Source of the DNA: Roseovarius albus
Lineage (GTDB): Bacteria > Pseudomonadota > Alphaproteobacteria > Rhodobacterales > Rhodobacteraceae
Assembly: GCF_900172335.1 (NCBI RefSeq)
Contig: NZ_FWFX01000010.1
Coordinates: forward strand, 1-64,000
DNA: 64,000 bases
Direction of reading: 5' to 3'
Made by a program: the position numbers and the translations under genes. The first letter of the stretch is position 1. Each line of letters starts with the position of its first letter. Shown in pieces: positions 45,127 to 53,151 of this stretch. The notes beneath the pieces were generated by a model. That model was not told the origin of the DNA and did not search any database. It saw nothing but the letters and a program-made list of their open reading frames with translations.

Positions 45127-45723
45127 ATGGAAATGGCAAAAACAATGAGCGAAAAACCTGTCACATCCCCGTCAGCCGAGAGCCTGGCCGAGGCGGCGCG
45201 CGCGGCCCAGGGCAAGGGCCTGCCCCCGGTTCATCTTTGGAATCCTGAGTTTTCAGGCGACATGGACATGCGGATCGCGCGGGACGGAACGTGGTACCAC
45301 GAAGGTGGTACAATCAACCGTTTTGCCTTGGCCCGGCTATTTTCCACGATTCTGAAACGCGAAGGCGACAAATATTACCTTGTCACCCCGATGGAAAAGG
45401 TCGGAATCACGGTTGACGACGCGCCTTTTGTTGCCGTGGGATTCGATGCGGAAGGCGAAGGACCTGCGCAAATGCTGGTGTTTGACACCAACATGGAAGA
45501 CCGGGTTTTGGCAGGCGAAAACAACCCGATACGAGTTGAGCGCGATCCAGAGACGGGCGAGCCTTCGCCTTACGTCATGGTGCGCGACGGGTTAGAGGCG
45601 CTGATCGACCGCAAAACATTCTACCGGCTGATCGACCTAGGTGCCATCAAGGGCGATTGGTTTGGCCTGTGGTCAGACGGGGCGTTTTTCCCCGTCATTC
45701 CTGCGAGCGAAGTGCAAGACTGA
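45127..45723 (+). CDS. DUF1285 domain protein
   Basis: 198 residues. Contains the DUF1285 pattern LPPVHLWNPEFSGDMDMRIARDGTWYHEGGTINR and the ending GDWFGLWSDGAFFPVI. Cytoplasmic, function unknown. Starts at Met3 or Met7 are equally plausible. DUF1285 next to and divergent from MoxR/DUF58/DUF4159 is an arrangement I recall as common in alphaproteobacteria, suggesting a shared process. Confidence 0.85.
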   Translation: MEMAKTMSEKPVTSPSAESLAEAARAAQGKGLPPVHLWNPEFSGDMDMRIARDGTWYHEGGTINRFALARLFSTILKREGDKYYLVTPMEKVGITVDDAPFVAVGFDAEGEGPAQMLVFDTNMEDRVLAGENNPIRVERDPETGEPSPYVMVRDGLEALIDRKTFYRLIDLGAIKGDWFGLWSDGAFFPVIPASEVQD

Positions 45724-45975
45724 CGGATCATTCGGGCCAGCAATCTAAGATAGGTGGGGCAACGACCTTTTCATAACCTTCAGGGCATGAAAAGCTATCG
45801 AGCAATTCTTGTTGATAAATTTGTTTTCAGTTTTTGGGGATTTTACACAACCCGAAACGACAACAAGCAAAGTCATAGAAACAGTGAATTTTATCATACA
45901 GCTGCGATTGCTTTCAAAGACATATGGATCGAGGGTAACCCCTTCATTTTAAACTGTGTTTTTACGAGTCGTTAG

Positions 45976-47109
45976 TCAATCAATTATCCCAGCATACCAG
46001 CGGGCAAAACTTGCAACGTTAGGTTCCAGCAAAGGCTGAAATCGACCAGCGCGCGCATCAGGGCTTTGCAACCCCCGTTGTTGGTTTTCCAGCGCGGGAA
46101 TATCTTCGTCCAATGCAGCGTCCATCCGCTCAAAATAGGCAGAGATTTTTGTTTCGTAACCGGGGGATGCGGCGGTTTCCGGTGGGACAGTAATGGTCTG
46201 CACGACTTTACATCGGTGGGGGCCTAGCGGGTACGCTTCGTAGATCCATAGGGCATCCGTGTTCGCCGCGAAGGTCATATTGGGAAAGATCCAAGTATAG
46301 CGCGCGCCTTGGGTGGCGCGGCCGGTGAGACCGGGCATAGAAGGCAGAGCGTTATCTTGCGCCCCTTCGAGCAAACCACCGGTGCCTTCGGTAGCGCCGA
46401 ATTGTGTGGTATAACACCCAGTTACTTCCTCCGCCGGGTCAGGCTCAGAATAGATGCTGTCGATTGAATCGGGGTGGACATAGGCAAGGTGGTAATACTC
46501 GTTGAAGACTTCAAGGAAGGCTTTCCAGTTGCACTCCACCTCAAGCTCGCGCCGTCGAGCAGTCACAAGGGTGTCGAGGGGCCATGGCGCGTGCAAATCG
46601 CCAAAATCACCAAGGTGATTGTCCAGATCCGGTGCATCGAGGTTAAGGCAGACAAAGATAAAACCAAAACGCTCTTCAGCGCGATAGCGGATCAAACCGT
46701 TTTCAGATTTATCGAACCCCTCTGCCGCCTCCATATGCGGGGCAGAGACTAAGCGGCCATCAAGGGCATAGAACCATGAATGAAACGGGCACCGTAGCCC
46801 TTTGCAGTTGCCTGATCCATCAACAAGGCGCGCGCTACGATGGCGGCACGTGTTCGCCAAGGCTTGGACTTTCCCGCCTTTGTCGCGAGTCAGAATGATG
46901 TTTTGCCCGGCCAGATCATGAGTTGTGAAATCCCCAGGATTTGCAACCTGATCAACGCGACCAAGGCCGATCCATCCGCGTCGGAATATATTATCCAGCT
47001 CGGACTCTGCTACCATATCAGATGTATAAAATTCCGGTGGAATGGATGACGCTTGCTCTGCCGGTTTGAGGCAGTTTTCAAGCTCTGTGTTCGGTACCGC
47101 GTCTTTCAA
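45976..47109 (-). CDS. Rieske non-heme iron oxygenase, alpha subunit (Glu-type)
   Basis: 377 residues. [2Fe-2S] ligands Cys88-x-His90 and Cys107-x2-His110; iron site VFNEYYH-x4-H with Glu204, His207 and His212. This is the third Glu-type Rieske oxygenase of the window and differs considerably from the other two, so they are not recent duplicates. No reductase or ferredoxin gene adjacent. Divergent from a hydroxypyruvate isomerase gene. Substrate unknown; quaternary amines are the first candidates. Confidence 0.85.
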   Translation of the reverse strand: MKDAVPNTELENCLKPAEQASSIPPEFYTSDMVAESELDNIFRRGWIGLGRVDQVANPGDFTTHDLAGQNIILTRDKGGKVQALANTCRHRSARLVDGSGNCKGLRCPFHSWFYALDGRLVSAPHMEAAEGFDKSENGLIRYRAEERFGFIFVCLNLDAPDLDNHLGDFGDLHAPWPLDTLVTARRRELEVECNWKAFLEVFNEYYHLAYVHPDSIDSIYSEPDPAEEVTGCYTTQFGATEGTGGLLEGAQDNALPSMPGLTGRATQGARYTWIFPNMTFAANTDALWIYEAYPLGPHRCKVVQTITVPPETAASPGYETKISAYFERMDAALDEDIPALENQQRGLQSPDARAGRFQPLLEPNVASFARWYAGIID

Positions 47110-47226
47110 AATCCGCCCTCCCTTTCAGAGCGAATTAGGACGGGCTTTGAGGTTTCGGTCTGTTCTGTTTGCGACACAGGTGTTTTTTGCCTAAGCCGTG
47201 TGAGATTGATTCAGAAAGGTCTGCGC

Positions 47227-47985
47227 ATGCCACGTTTTGCCGCCAACCTCAGCCTGTTGTTTTGTGAATACCCGCCGATCAAGCGGTTCGCGGCAGCGAA
47301 GCTGGCCGGGTTTAACTATGTCGAGATGCTGTTTCCTTACGAACTGGATCAGGCCAGAGCCAAGCAGGAGATCGAACGAAACGACCTGACACTCGTGTTG
47401 ATCAACACGGCAGCAGGGGATTGGAATGCAGGGGAACGAGGGTTTGCCGCGGTCCCGGGGGCACAAGACCGGTTTCGGGAAGAGTTTGAGCAAGCACTTC
47501 AATGGGCGCATGCACTGAACGCACAGTTTGTGCATGTGATGGCCGGCATCGCACAGGGAGAAGAGGCGCAGATGATTTATATCGAAAACCTGCGCTGGGC
47601 CGCTGAGCAGACAAGCACGCAGCAGTTGACGATTGAACCCATAAACCCAATCGATATGCCGGGGTATTTCTTGAATAATTTCAGCCAAGCAATGGACATA
47701 CTGAAAAGCGTTAATGCGCCAAATTTGCACTTGCAGTTTGATGCATATCACGCTCATCGCATTGCGGGTAATGTATTGAATGCATGGCAGAATTATGGCA
47801 ATTTCGCGGCGCATATTCAGGTGGCTGGTGCTGAAGGCAGACATGAACCTGTGAATGGTGCTATCGATTATCACGCGTTTTTTGAGCAGTTGGATCGGGA
47901 ACAATACGCCGGTGTTGTCTGTGGAGAATACTTCCCAAAAGGGCGAACAGAAGACGGCTTGGGATGGATCCACTCAACAGGCTAA
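47227..47985 (+). CDS. hyi: hydroxypyruvate isomerase family protein
   Basis: 252 residues, TIM-barrel of the AP-endonuclease-2/xylose isomerase superfamily. It begins MPRFAANLSLLFCEYPPIKRFAAAKLAGF, typical of Hyi, with LTIEPINPIDMPGYF (metal Glu), LQFDAYH (metal Asp/His) and the C-terminal VCGEYFP Glu. It interconverts hydroxypyruvate and tartronate semialdehyde, linking to glyoxylate metabolism, which fits the glcDEF genes 10 kb away. The start follows AGAAAGG; an open frame back to 47053 overlaps the divergent Rieske gene. Confidence 0.85.
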   Translation: MPRFAANLSLLFCEYPPIKRFAAAKLAGFNYVEMLFPYELDQARAKQEIERNDLTLVLINTAAGDWNAGERGFAAVPGAQDRFREEFEQALQWAHALNAQFVHVMAGIAQGEEAQMIYIENLRWAAEQTSTQQLTIEPINPIDMPGYFLNNFSQAMDILKSVNAPNLHLQFDAYHAHRIAGNVLNAWQNYGNFAAHIQVAGAEGRHEPVNGAIDYHAFFEQLDREQYAGVVCGEYFPKGRTEDGLGWIHSTG

Positions 47986-48445
47986 AATTATCGGATTTGT
48001 ATCATAATTTTGGTAATGGAAATCGAGTCATCACCAAGGTGTTCGAATTGTTCAAATGACTTGGCAAGCACCGGTGTAAATTTTCTCCATTATTTTGGCG
48101 CAAATTTACGTACATTCTGACTTAAAAGAACTTAGGATACCTCCCGTAATTCCGCCGCGAAGGTTCCGCAAAAACTTCCCTTCTTATCTTGATTCAGCAT
48201 ACCGGGACGAGGTTCGCTCGGCGAACGCGAAATATGTCTATAATGTGGCATAAAAGGTCAGCAGGCGCGACTTGATGACCCCGGGAATGGTTGACCAAAA
48301 TCAAGAAGAACTTCTTGAAGAACTGATGAAGGCGTATCGGTGAGCGATGAGGGGAGATGAAATGTAGAGTTATTTAACTGTAGGTATACCGTTACCCACG
48401 AGACACTTTCTTTAATCTCCCGGATTTGGGAAGAAGGAGTAGTTC
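47986..48445 (+). other. gene-free, AT-rich interval at the edge of the accessory region
   Basis: About 460 bases without a supported gene. A 22-codon frame starting ATG at 48274 (rich in Glu/Gln) is too short to trust. Base composition drops compared with the preceding genes, so this marks the likely boundary of acquired DNA. Confidence 0.4.
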
Positions 48446-49158
48446 ATGAACCAGGATCCAGGATCAATGTGGGACACGACGGAGGTTGCGGATACTTCGA
48501 CGCGCTGAAGAGATTGGCTATGTTGCTGAGACCCGCCGGGACCTTGGGATTGGCCGGGGACCCTCGGCGCAGGTCGACGAACGCTCTATGCAGAAACATC
48601 TCTGCCATGCCAGCGTCTAAATGACCCGACGATATCAACGCAACAAAGATCGCGAATTTCTACGGTGTTCCCAACATTCCCAAAGATCCAGATTTGGCGA
48701 TCGAGACCGGGACCCAGCTATGTGAAGAGCTCCTTGAACCCCTACAAACCAGGTTTGGTCGAGTTGCCATCCGGTCAGGATATCGTTCGGCAAAAGTGAC
48801 GGCCTTTGGAAATGCACGCAGACACGGCGCAAGCGTTCGGTTTAACGCGGGGTATCACATCTGGGATATGCTAGACGGTGACGGCCAAAAAGGCGCTGCA
48901 GCTTGCGTCGTCATCCCTCGGTTTGCGGATCGCTACGTCGAAGGCGCGGATTGGCGCACGCTCGCCTGGTGGATCCACGACCACCTGCCCCATGCCCATC
49001 TGGGGTTCTACCCCAAACTCTGCGCCTTCAACATCCTTTGGAGCGAAGCTCCTAAACGCCGAATCGACAGCTTCATCGCGCGCAGAGGATGTCTGACCAA
49101 GTTCGGCATGGACAATCATGCAGGGGATCATTCCGATTGGTATTTGAACTTTCCATAA
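48446..49158 (+). pseudogene. frameshifted M15-like peptidase-type protein (broken in two places)
   Basis: A good ribosome site (AAGAAGGAG) precedes ATG 48446, which codes MNQDPGSMWDTTEVADTSTR and stops at 48506-48508. The sequence continues in the next frame (EEIGYVAETRRDLGIG...) to a stop at 48618. It continues in the third frame from about 48625 to 49158 (IPKDPDLAIETGTQL ... FGRVAIRSGYRS ... AWWIHDHLPHAHLGFYPKL ... RRGCLTKFGM). The three pieces join into a coherent protein resembling a family I recall near restriction or defence genes, with an M15-like look. Two frameshifts make it a likely pseudogene; a functional remnant from 48694 is possible. Confidence 0.65.
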
Positions 49159-49497
49159 GTCTCAGTTTTATTTGACTTAAAGCCGTCGCGCCGGTTGTCG
49201 CTATGTTGAAACTGCGGTTTCGTCGTGACACCTACAACGTTTGATCAGGTTTTTTCTAGCAGCGCCTGTATATCTGACATCAAAGGTTCCACCAGATCAA
49301 CTCCTGCGAAGCGCAGAACGTAGCTATTTGTTTCCTAGTCTTTGCAGATGGTCACTCCGCTGGAGGTGAGCGGCGTATCCGCGCCTTGCTAGCCGACTTT
49401 AGATGACGGGGCCGATTTTGGGTACCCGTAGTGTTGCTTGAATAAAGGTATAAAAACAGAAAGCGAGCGAACGCGATTCTTGAATTGTGTCCAAAAT
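49159..49497. other. gene-free interval, possibly decayed gene remnants
   Basis: About 340 bases. No gene supported. On the minus strand bases 49324 to 49247 read as a protein-like tail (YVLRFAGVDLVEPL..ALLEKT stop), cut by stops just upstream, which may be a gene remnant. Composition is uneven. Confidence 0.3.
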
Positions 49498-49526
49498 TTG
49501 TCATTTCCGAGGATTTATTATATACT
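49498..49526 (+). promoter_or_regulatory. near-consensus sigma-70 promoter of peptide gene A
   Basis: TTGTCA (49498-49503), exactly 17 bases, TATACT (49521-49526). It lies 35 bases before the ATG of peptide A. The same layout occurs before peptide B. Confidence 0.7.
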
Positions 49527-49561
49527 TCCCCCCTTAGCGATTATTTTTGGGAATCTTATCA

Positions 49562-49915
49562 ATGAATGACCTGAACAAAACTAATACTGAAAGAAATGAT
49601 GTAGAGAGTGCGGAGCGCCGCGAAGTTCTGACATCTCTTTTGAAGTATACAGCGGTCGTTGGCGGTGCCTCGACAGTTGCTCTTTCGGCATCCGAAGCGG
49701 TCGCAAAGTCATCTGCCAGCGGTGTGAAATATAAGCCAAAGTGCAACAACGGTTTTGGTAACGGCGATCAATGTGTGCCCGGACAATCCGGCCCGCACAA
49801 TAATGCCGAAAACCAAGGTGCAAATGCTGGCAATCCGAATCCGAATGGGGTTCCGAATGCTCCCGGGAACTCTGGTACCAACGGCAATAATGGCAACAAC
49901 GGCAACGTCTGGTAG
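49562..49915 (+). CDS. small peptide A with Tat-like leader and Gly/Asn-rich tail (putative modified-peptide precursor)
   Basis: 117 residues. Residues 1-18 are charged. Residues 18-54 form a leader (ERREVLTSLLKYTAVVGGA, then STVALSASEAVAKSSASG) with a twin-arginine start, a hydrophobic core and an AVA-K cleavage-like site. The rest is rich in Gly, Asn and Pro, with two Cys (61, 71) in KPKCNNGFGNGDQCVPGQSG, and ends NNGNVW. The leader is almost identical to that of peptide B, 420 bases on, while the middle parts are unrelated. Followed by a PqqD/HprK-like kinase gene. It may be a RiPP-like precursor or a Tat-exported small protein; no family can be named. Confidence 0.8.
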   Translation: MNDLNKTNTERNDVESAERREVLTSLLKYTAVVGGASTVALSASEAVAKSSASGVKYKPKCNNGFGNGDQCVPGQSGPHNNAENQGANAGNPNPNGVPNAPGNSGTNGNNGNNGNVW

Positions 49916-49972
49916 TAATTGCACCGACGGCTGTCGTCACCTCATATTTAGCCCCAGGGTTGGGCCAATAAC

Positions 49973-49993
49973 GAGCGCCGATCTTCGGCGCTC
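49973..49993 (+). terminator. hairpin after peptide gene A
   Basis: GAGCGCCG (49973-49980) and CGGCGCTC (49986-49993) form an 8-bp perfect stem with a 5-base loop, 57 bases after the stop. No T-run, so an imperfect intrinsic terminator. It separates peptide A from its paralogue. Confidence 0.5.
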
Positions 49994-50085
49994 GAAATCC
50001 ATTTGACAAGCTGAACTCGTTCCAATTGACGGGGTCAACGAAATGCAAACTGTCTACCTAACTGATTAGTCCGCAGTTCATCCGG

Positions 50086-50125
50086 GAATTGGGCATAATT
50101 TCTACGAATCGGGCATAATTTCTGC
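50086..50125. repeat. two tandem 20-bp direct repeats
   Basis: GAATTGGGCATAATTTCTAC (50086-50105) is followed directly by a copy with two changes (50106-50125; T to C at position 5, A to G at position 19). It lies between the two peptide genes, ~145 bases before the peptide B promoter. Could be a regulator site or a duplication scar. Confidence 0.6.
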
Positions 50126-50270
50126 GCATCTTCAACTTTTTAACATCCTAGAAACGCTAAATATTGTCGGCAAAATGACAACAATACCCCGGACACAACA
50201 ATTACTGTTGCCGAACGCATAGCTAATTTGGGGTGCACTTGGATGTTTGAACTCCAATTGTGTGTAAATC

Positions 50271-50299
50271 TTGTCTTTTTTAAGGAAGCAATGTATCTT
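50271..50299 (+). promoter_or_regulatory. sigma-70-like promoter of peptide gene B
   Basis: TTGTCT (50271-50276), 17 bases, TATCTT (50294-50299), with 35 bases from the -10 end to the ATG, the same distance as before peptide A. The 5' leaders share TTTGGGAATCTT just before the start codons. Confidence 0.6.
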
Positions 50300-50334
50300 A
50301 CAGGTTGTAGTGATTGTTTTGGGAATCTTTAACA

Positions 50335-50616
50335 ATGAATGACATAGAGAAAAAAGACATTGAAAATGAGATTGAGAGCACGGAGCGCCGTGAAGTTCTT
50401 GCATCTCTTTTGAAATATACAGCGGTCGTTGGCGGTGCCTCGACAGTTGTTCTTTCCGCGTCGGAAGCTGTTGCAAAATCGTCTGCGAGTGGTGGCAAGC
50501 CACATTGTGATCCGAGGGATAAGAAGAAATACTATCGCAAAAAGAAAAAGAAATACCTTCGGAAAAAGAAGAAGTATCTTCAAAGCAAGAAGAAGCGGAA
50601 CGGTAACTACTGGTAA
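50335..50616 (+). CDS. small peptide B with Tat-like leader and Lys/Tyr repeat tail (paralogue of peptide A)
   Basis: 93 residues. Residues 14-53 (ESTERREVLASLLKYTAVVG and on to SSASG) differ from peptide A at only 3 of 40 places. The tail is wholly different: GGKPHCDPRD with one Cys (58), then three tandem units of the form K-K-K-Y-(Y/L)-(R/Q)-(K/S)-K-K, and the ending RNGNYW. Both peptides end in N-G-N-x-W. The tail is extremely basic, as in nucleic-acid-, polysaccharide- or membrane-binding peptides. The kinase-like gene starts 86 bases on. Same interpretation as for peptide A. Confidence 0.78.
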   Translation: MNDIEKKDIENEIESTERREVLASLLKYTAVVGGASTVVLSASEAVAKSSASGGKPHCDPRDKKKYYRKKKKKYLRKKKKYLQSKKKRNGNYW

Positions 50617-50701
50617 TCCCGTCATCGACAGTTGACTCGGGCGCACAGTATGTGCGGTAAATTGTTACCAATGGGAACTTGAAAAAGATTTCGGAAGTCG
50701 G

Positions 50702-51913
50702 ATGTCCTGGTGCTCACTTGGACATCTTTTCCGTGTGAATATTGTGGATTCGAAGATTTACGACACACTACACCTGCGCTCCGCTGAGTTGGTTCAAGAG
50801 AAAATTGGGGAACACGTCGCGTTGTATTCGCAAAACAGCGGGGCCATTGTTGTAACCGATGACCTTGGCGCTGCGGTGCTGCAAGGCCTTCAAAACGCCA
50901 AATCACCTACTGAAATAGGGTCGATCATTGGTCAGCATCTGAGGGATGCCTTTGCGCCAACTGAATCTGAGGCGGAAGAGATCGGGCGGGCAATTATCGA
51001 TGGCTGGAACTCTGCGGGGCTTTTCAATGAAGCCCCTGCGCCATTTCCCAAACCCATTTCTGGTCACGCGACACCGACAGACATTAAGACGTTGACTTAT
51101 GGTTCGCGCTACGGACGTTTTGCGGTGGACACCGATGACGGCCTTTTGGTCAAAGAGCTGGACGAAATCCTTGCACATTATGTCGATGCGTCGGCCACTG
51201 ATGCGGTTGGTGATCCGTTTCGCTGTTTGCGCGAGGCCGAGGGCGATCTTGCACTGAGTTATCAGAATGAGCCGATCTGGAGCCGAACCGACCGGGATGA
51301 AGCACGTTTCCTTCTCTTGAAAGAGGCTGCGGCCCGGATTTGTGGGACAGAGCGCGTCGGCGCTGTGCTCCATGGCGCGGCGGTTTGTAACGACCAAGGT
51401 CGCGCGATCGTATTCATCGGCGACAGCGGCTATGGAAAATCAACCCTGACACAGGGGCTTGTGGCCAGGGGGTGCAGGTTTCTAGCAGATGACCATGTGC
51501 CTTTGGCCTTGGATGGCGAGGCGATCCTGGCCTTTCCGACGGCTGCAGCGGTGAAGCCTGACGCTGTTGATCTGCCAGAGGTCCAACAACTTTGTGCTCA
51601 GTATGAGATGTATCAAAGCACGCGCGAAGGGGTCAGCTATCTTGCGCTTCCTGCTGCAACTGAGGCGGGGACGCGACATGAGATCGCGGCCATCGTGATG
51701 CCACGATATGGGGAAGAATCAGAGTTCACGTTGGAAAAGTTGTCGCCTCAGGCGGCATTCGCGGCCTGTATCTCCTCGGGGGCGCGTCCGAACCGCGACA
51801 AACCACAGATTGGTTCATTGGCACGATTGTGCAATACTGTTCCCACCTACAAGCTTGAATATTCCTCTTCTGAACAATCGAACCAGGTGTGCCTGGATTT
51901 TTTGAACCCATGA
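50702..51913 (+). CDS. fused PqqD-like / HPr-kinase-like protein
   Basis: 403 residues. Residues ~15-108 fit a PqqD-type peptide-binding (RRE) domain (GEHVALYSQNSGAIVVTDDLGAAVLQGLQ ending GLF). Residues ~215-400 form an HprK-like kinase with the P-loop FIGDSGYGKSTL (about 238-249) and the RFLADDHVPL segment. Such HprK-related kinases with PqqD partners belong to the proposed HPr-rel-A peptide-modification systems; an HprK homologue phosphorylates the precursor of paeninodin-type lasso peptides. Here both parts are in one chain. The start follows GGAAG; a GTG at 50735 is an alternative. It overlaps the next gene by ATGA. Confidence 0.8.
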   Translation: MSWCSLGHLFRVNIVDSKIYDTLHLRSAELVQEKIGEHVALYSQNSGAIVVTDDLGAAVLQGLQNAKSPTEIGSIIGQHLRDAFAPTESEAEEIGRAIIDGWNSAGLFNEAPAPFPKPISGHATPTDIKTLTYGSRYGRFAVDTDDGLLVKELDEILAHYVDASATDAVGDPFRCLREAEGDLALSYQNEPIWSRTDRDEARFLLLKEAAARICGTERVGAVLHGAAVCNDQGRAIVFIGDSGYGKSTLTQGLVARGCRFLADDHVPLALDGEAILAFPTAAAVKPDAVDLPEVQQLCAQYEMYQSTREGVSYLALPAATEAGTRHEIAAIVMPRYGEESEFTLEKLSPQAAFAACISSGARPNRDKPQIGSLARLCNTVPTYKLEYSSSEQSNQVCLDFLNP

Positions 51914-53031
51914 ATGCTACGTACCGGAAATTATCCGCCGCACACCGCGCTGTATTGCAACTGTTGCAGACGTATGTTGCCGGAACACCACCTGAGGGAA
52001 CCGTCGCCACCCTGTCTGAAGCAACCCCCGAAGAGCTGGCAAGGATTGGCCAGACCAATCATGTCCATGCATTGATCGGGCAAGTGATGAGCCAGCACGA
52101 GGTACTGCAAACTGCCGTACCGCGTGATCTATATCTGTATTTCATCACCATGTATCGCGCCAACGAGGAGCGCCTGGCTGAGACGCAAAACCAGTTGGCG
52201 ATGATCGGCAAGGCGCTTACCCAAGCCGAGATTCCAGCGGTGGTGATGAAGGGAGGGGGGGATGCACTTGACCCGTTGCACGCCGATCCCGCAATACGGT
52301 TTACCGGGGACCTTGATGTTCTTGTGCCGGAATCGGAGGCGATACGCGCGCAAGACCTGTTGATTGAAATCGGAGCGCAGTCGATTCTGGATACCGAGCT
52401 TAGCGAGAGCCAGCAAATCGGAGCGCGCGGATTCAAGTTGCCTGAGCATCACCTGCCAAAGATCCTTCACCCGGAGTGGCAGCTTCCCTTGGAACTACAC
52501 ACAAAGGTTGGGCGTGCTACGATGGATCGCGTACTGCCTGCTTTGGATATACTGTCGAGGCGAGTTTCAATTGGATCCGATGGGCTGAGTGTTATGGCGC
52601 CCGAGGATCGCGCGTGCCATCTGTTGGCGCATGCGAGCCATCATGCAGGCGAGGTGGATCTGCGAGCCTGGGTCGATTGGGTGGTGTTGCGTCACCGATG
52701 CGACCGGGACATCGTTCGGAAACGGCTGGAGGCCGAAGGGCTTGGGGACGTGTTCACAAATTTCGAGACCGTCGCGGGAGTTTTGCAGGGCGAGACAGGT
52801 GAGGCGTTCGAGCAGGCAATGTCCACCGCGGCGATGAGTCCAATATTGCATAGTTTTGGTGGAACGCGATCACGACAAGCGATGTATTTGCCGCTTTTGT
52901 TAAAAACGAGACTCAAAGCATTGGCGCGATCACCCGAGTATCGCCGCTATGTGCTTCAATCTATATTCAAACCCGCATGGTGGAAGCAGGTCTGGCAAAA
53001 TCACCGGCAGATTCAAAAGAACCTGCGGTGA
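51910..53031 (+). CDS. nucleotidyltransferase-fold protein (NTP_transf_5-like)
   Basis: 373 residues. The KGG-x-D...R-(F)TGDLDVLV pattern (VVMKGGGDALD, IRFTGDLDVLVPE, about 114-146) is the active-site layout of uncharacterised nucleotidyltransferases (NTP_transf_5). Further His-rich segments (ACHLLAHASHHAGEVDLRAWVDW) match the same family. These genes commonly accompany HprK-related kinases and RiPP or exopolysaccharide clusters. It could add a nucleotide to a peptide or protein, but the target is unknown. Start chosen at 51910, overlapping the kinase stop; a Met at 51889 also exists. Confidence 0.8.
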   Translation: MNATYRKLSAAHRAVLQLLQTYVAGTPPEGTVATLSEATPEELARIGQTNHVHALIGQVMSQHEVLQTAVPRDLYLYFITMYRANEERLAETQNQLAMIGKALTQAEIPAVVMKGGGDALDPLHADPAIRFTGDLDVLVPESEAIRAQDLLIEIGAQSILDTELSESQQIGARGFKLPEHHLPKILHPEWQLPLELHTKVGRATMDRVLPALDILSRRVSIGSDGLSVMAPEDRACHLLAHASHHAGEVDLRAWVDWVVLRHRCDRDIVRKRLEAEGLGDVFTNFETVAGVLQGETGEAFEQAMSTAAMSPILHSFGGTRSRQAMYLPLLLKTRLKALARSPEYRRYVLQSIFKPAWWKQVWQNHRQIQKNLR

Positions 53032-53151
53032 TCTACCGTGAGGGAGTTAAAGGGAGAGGTTGTCGAAAGGTTCTGGACATAGTCGATATTCTTCCAGAAA
53101 GTATGTTTGTGTGAACCTTGGTTCCAATTCATGAATTGAGTTATTGTCATA

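Noticed and set aside
45754..45975. 73-codon plus-strand frame after the DUF1285 gene
   Set aside because: No ribosome site, AT-rich composition and no resemblance to known proteins; could be real but not supportable.
50335..50616. Lasso peptide precursor
   Set aside because: No B1/B2 protease or asparagine-synthetase-like cyclase in the cluster, and the tail lacks a lasso-like core.
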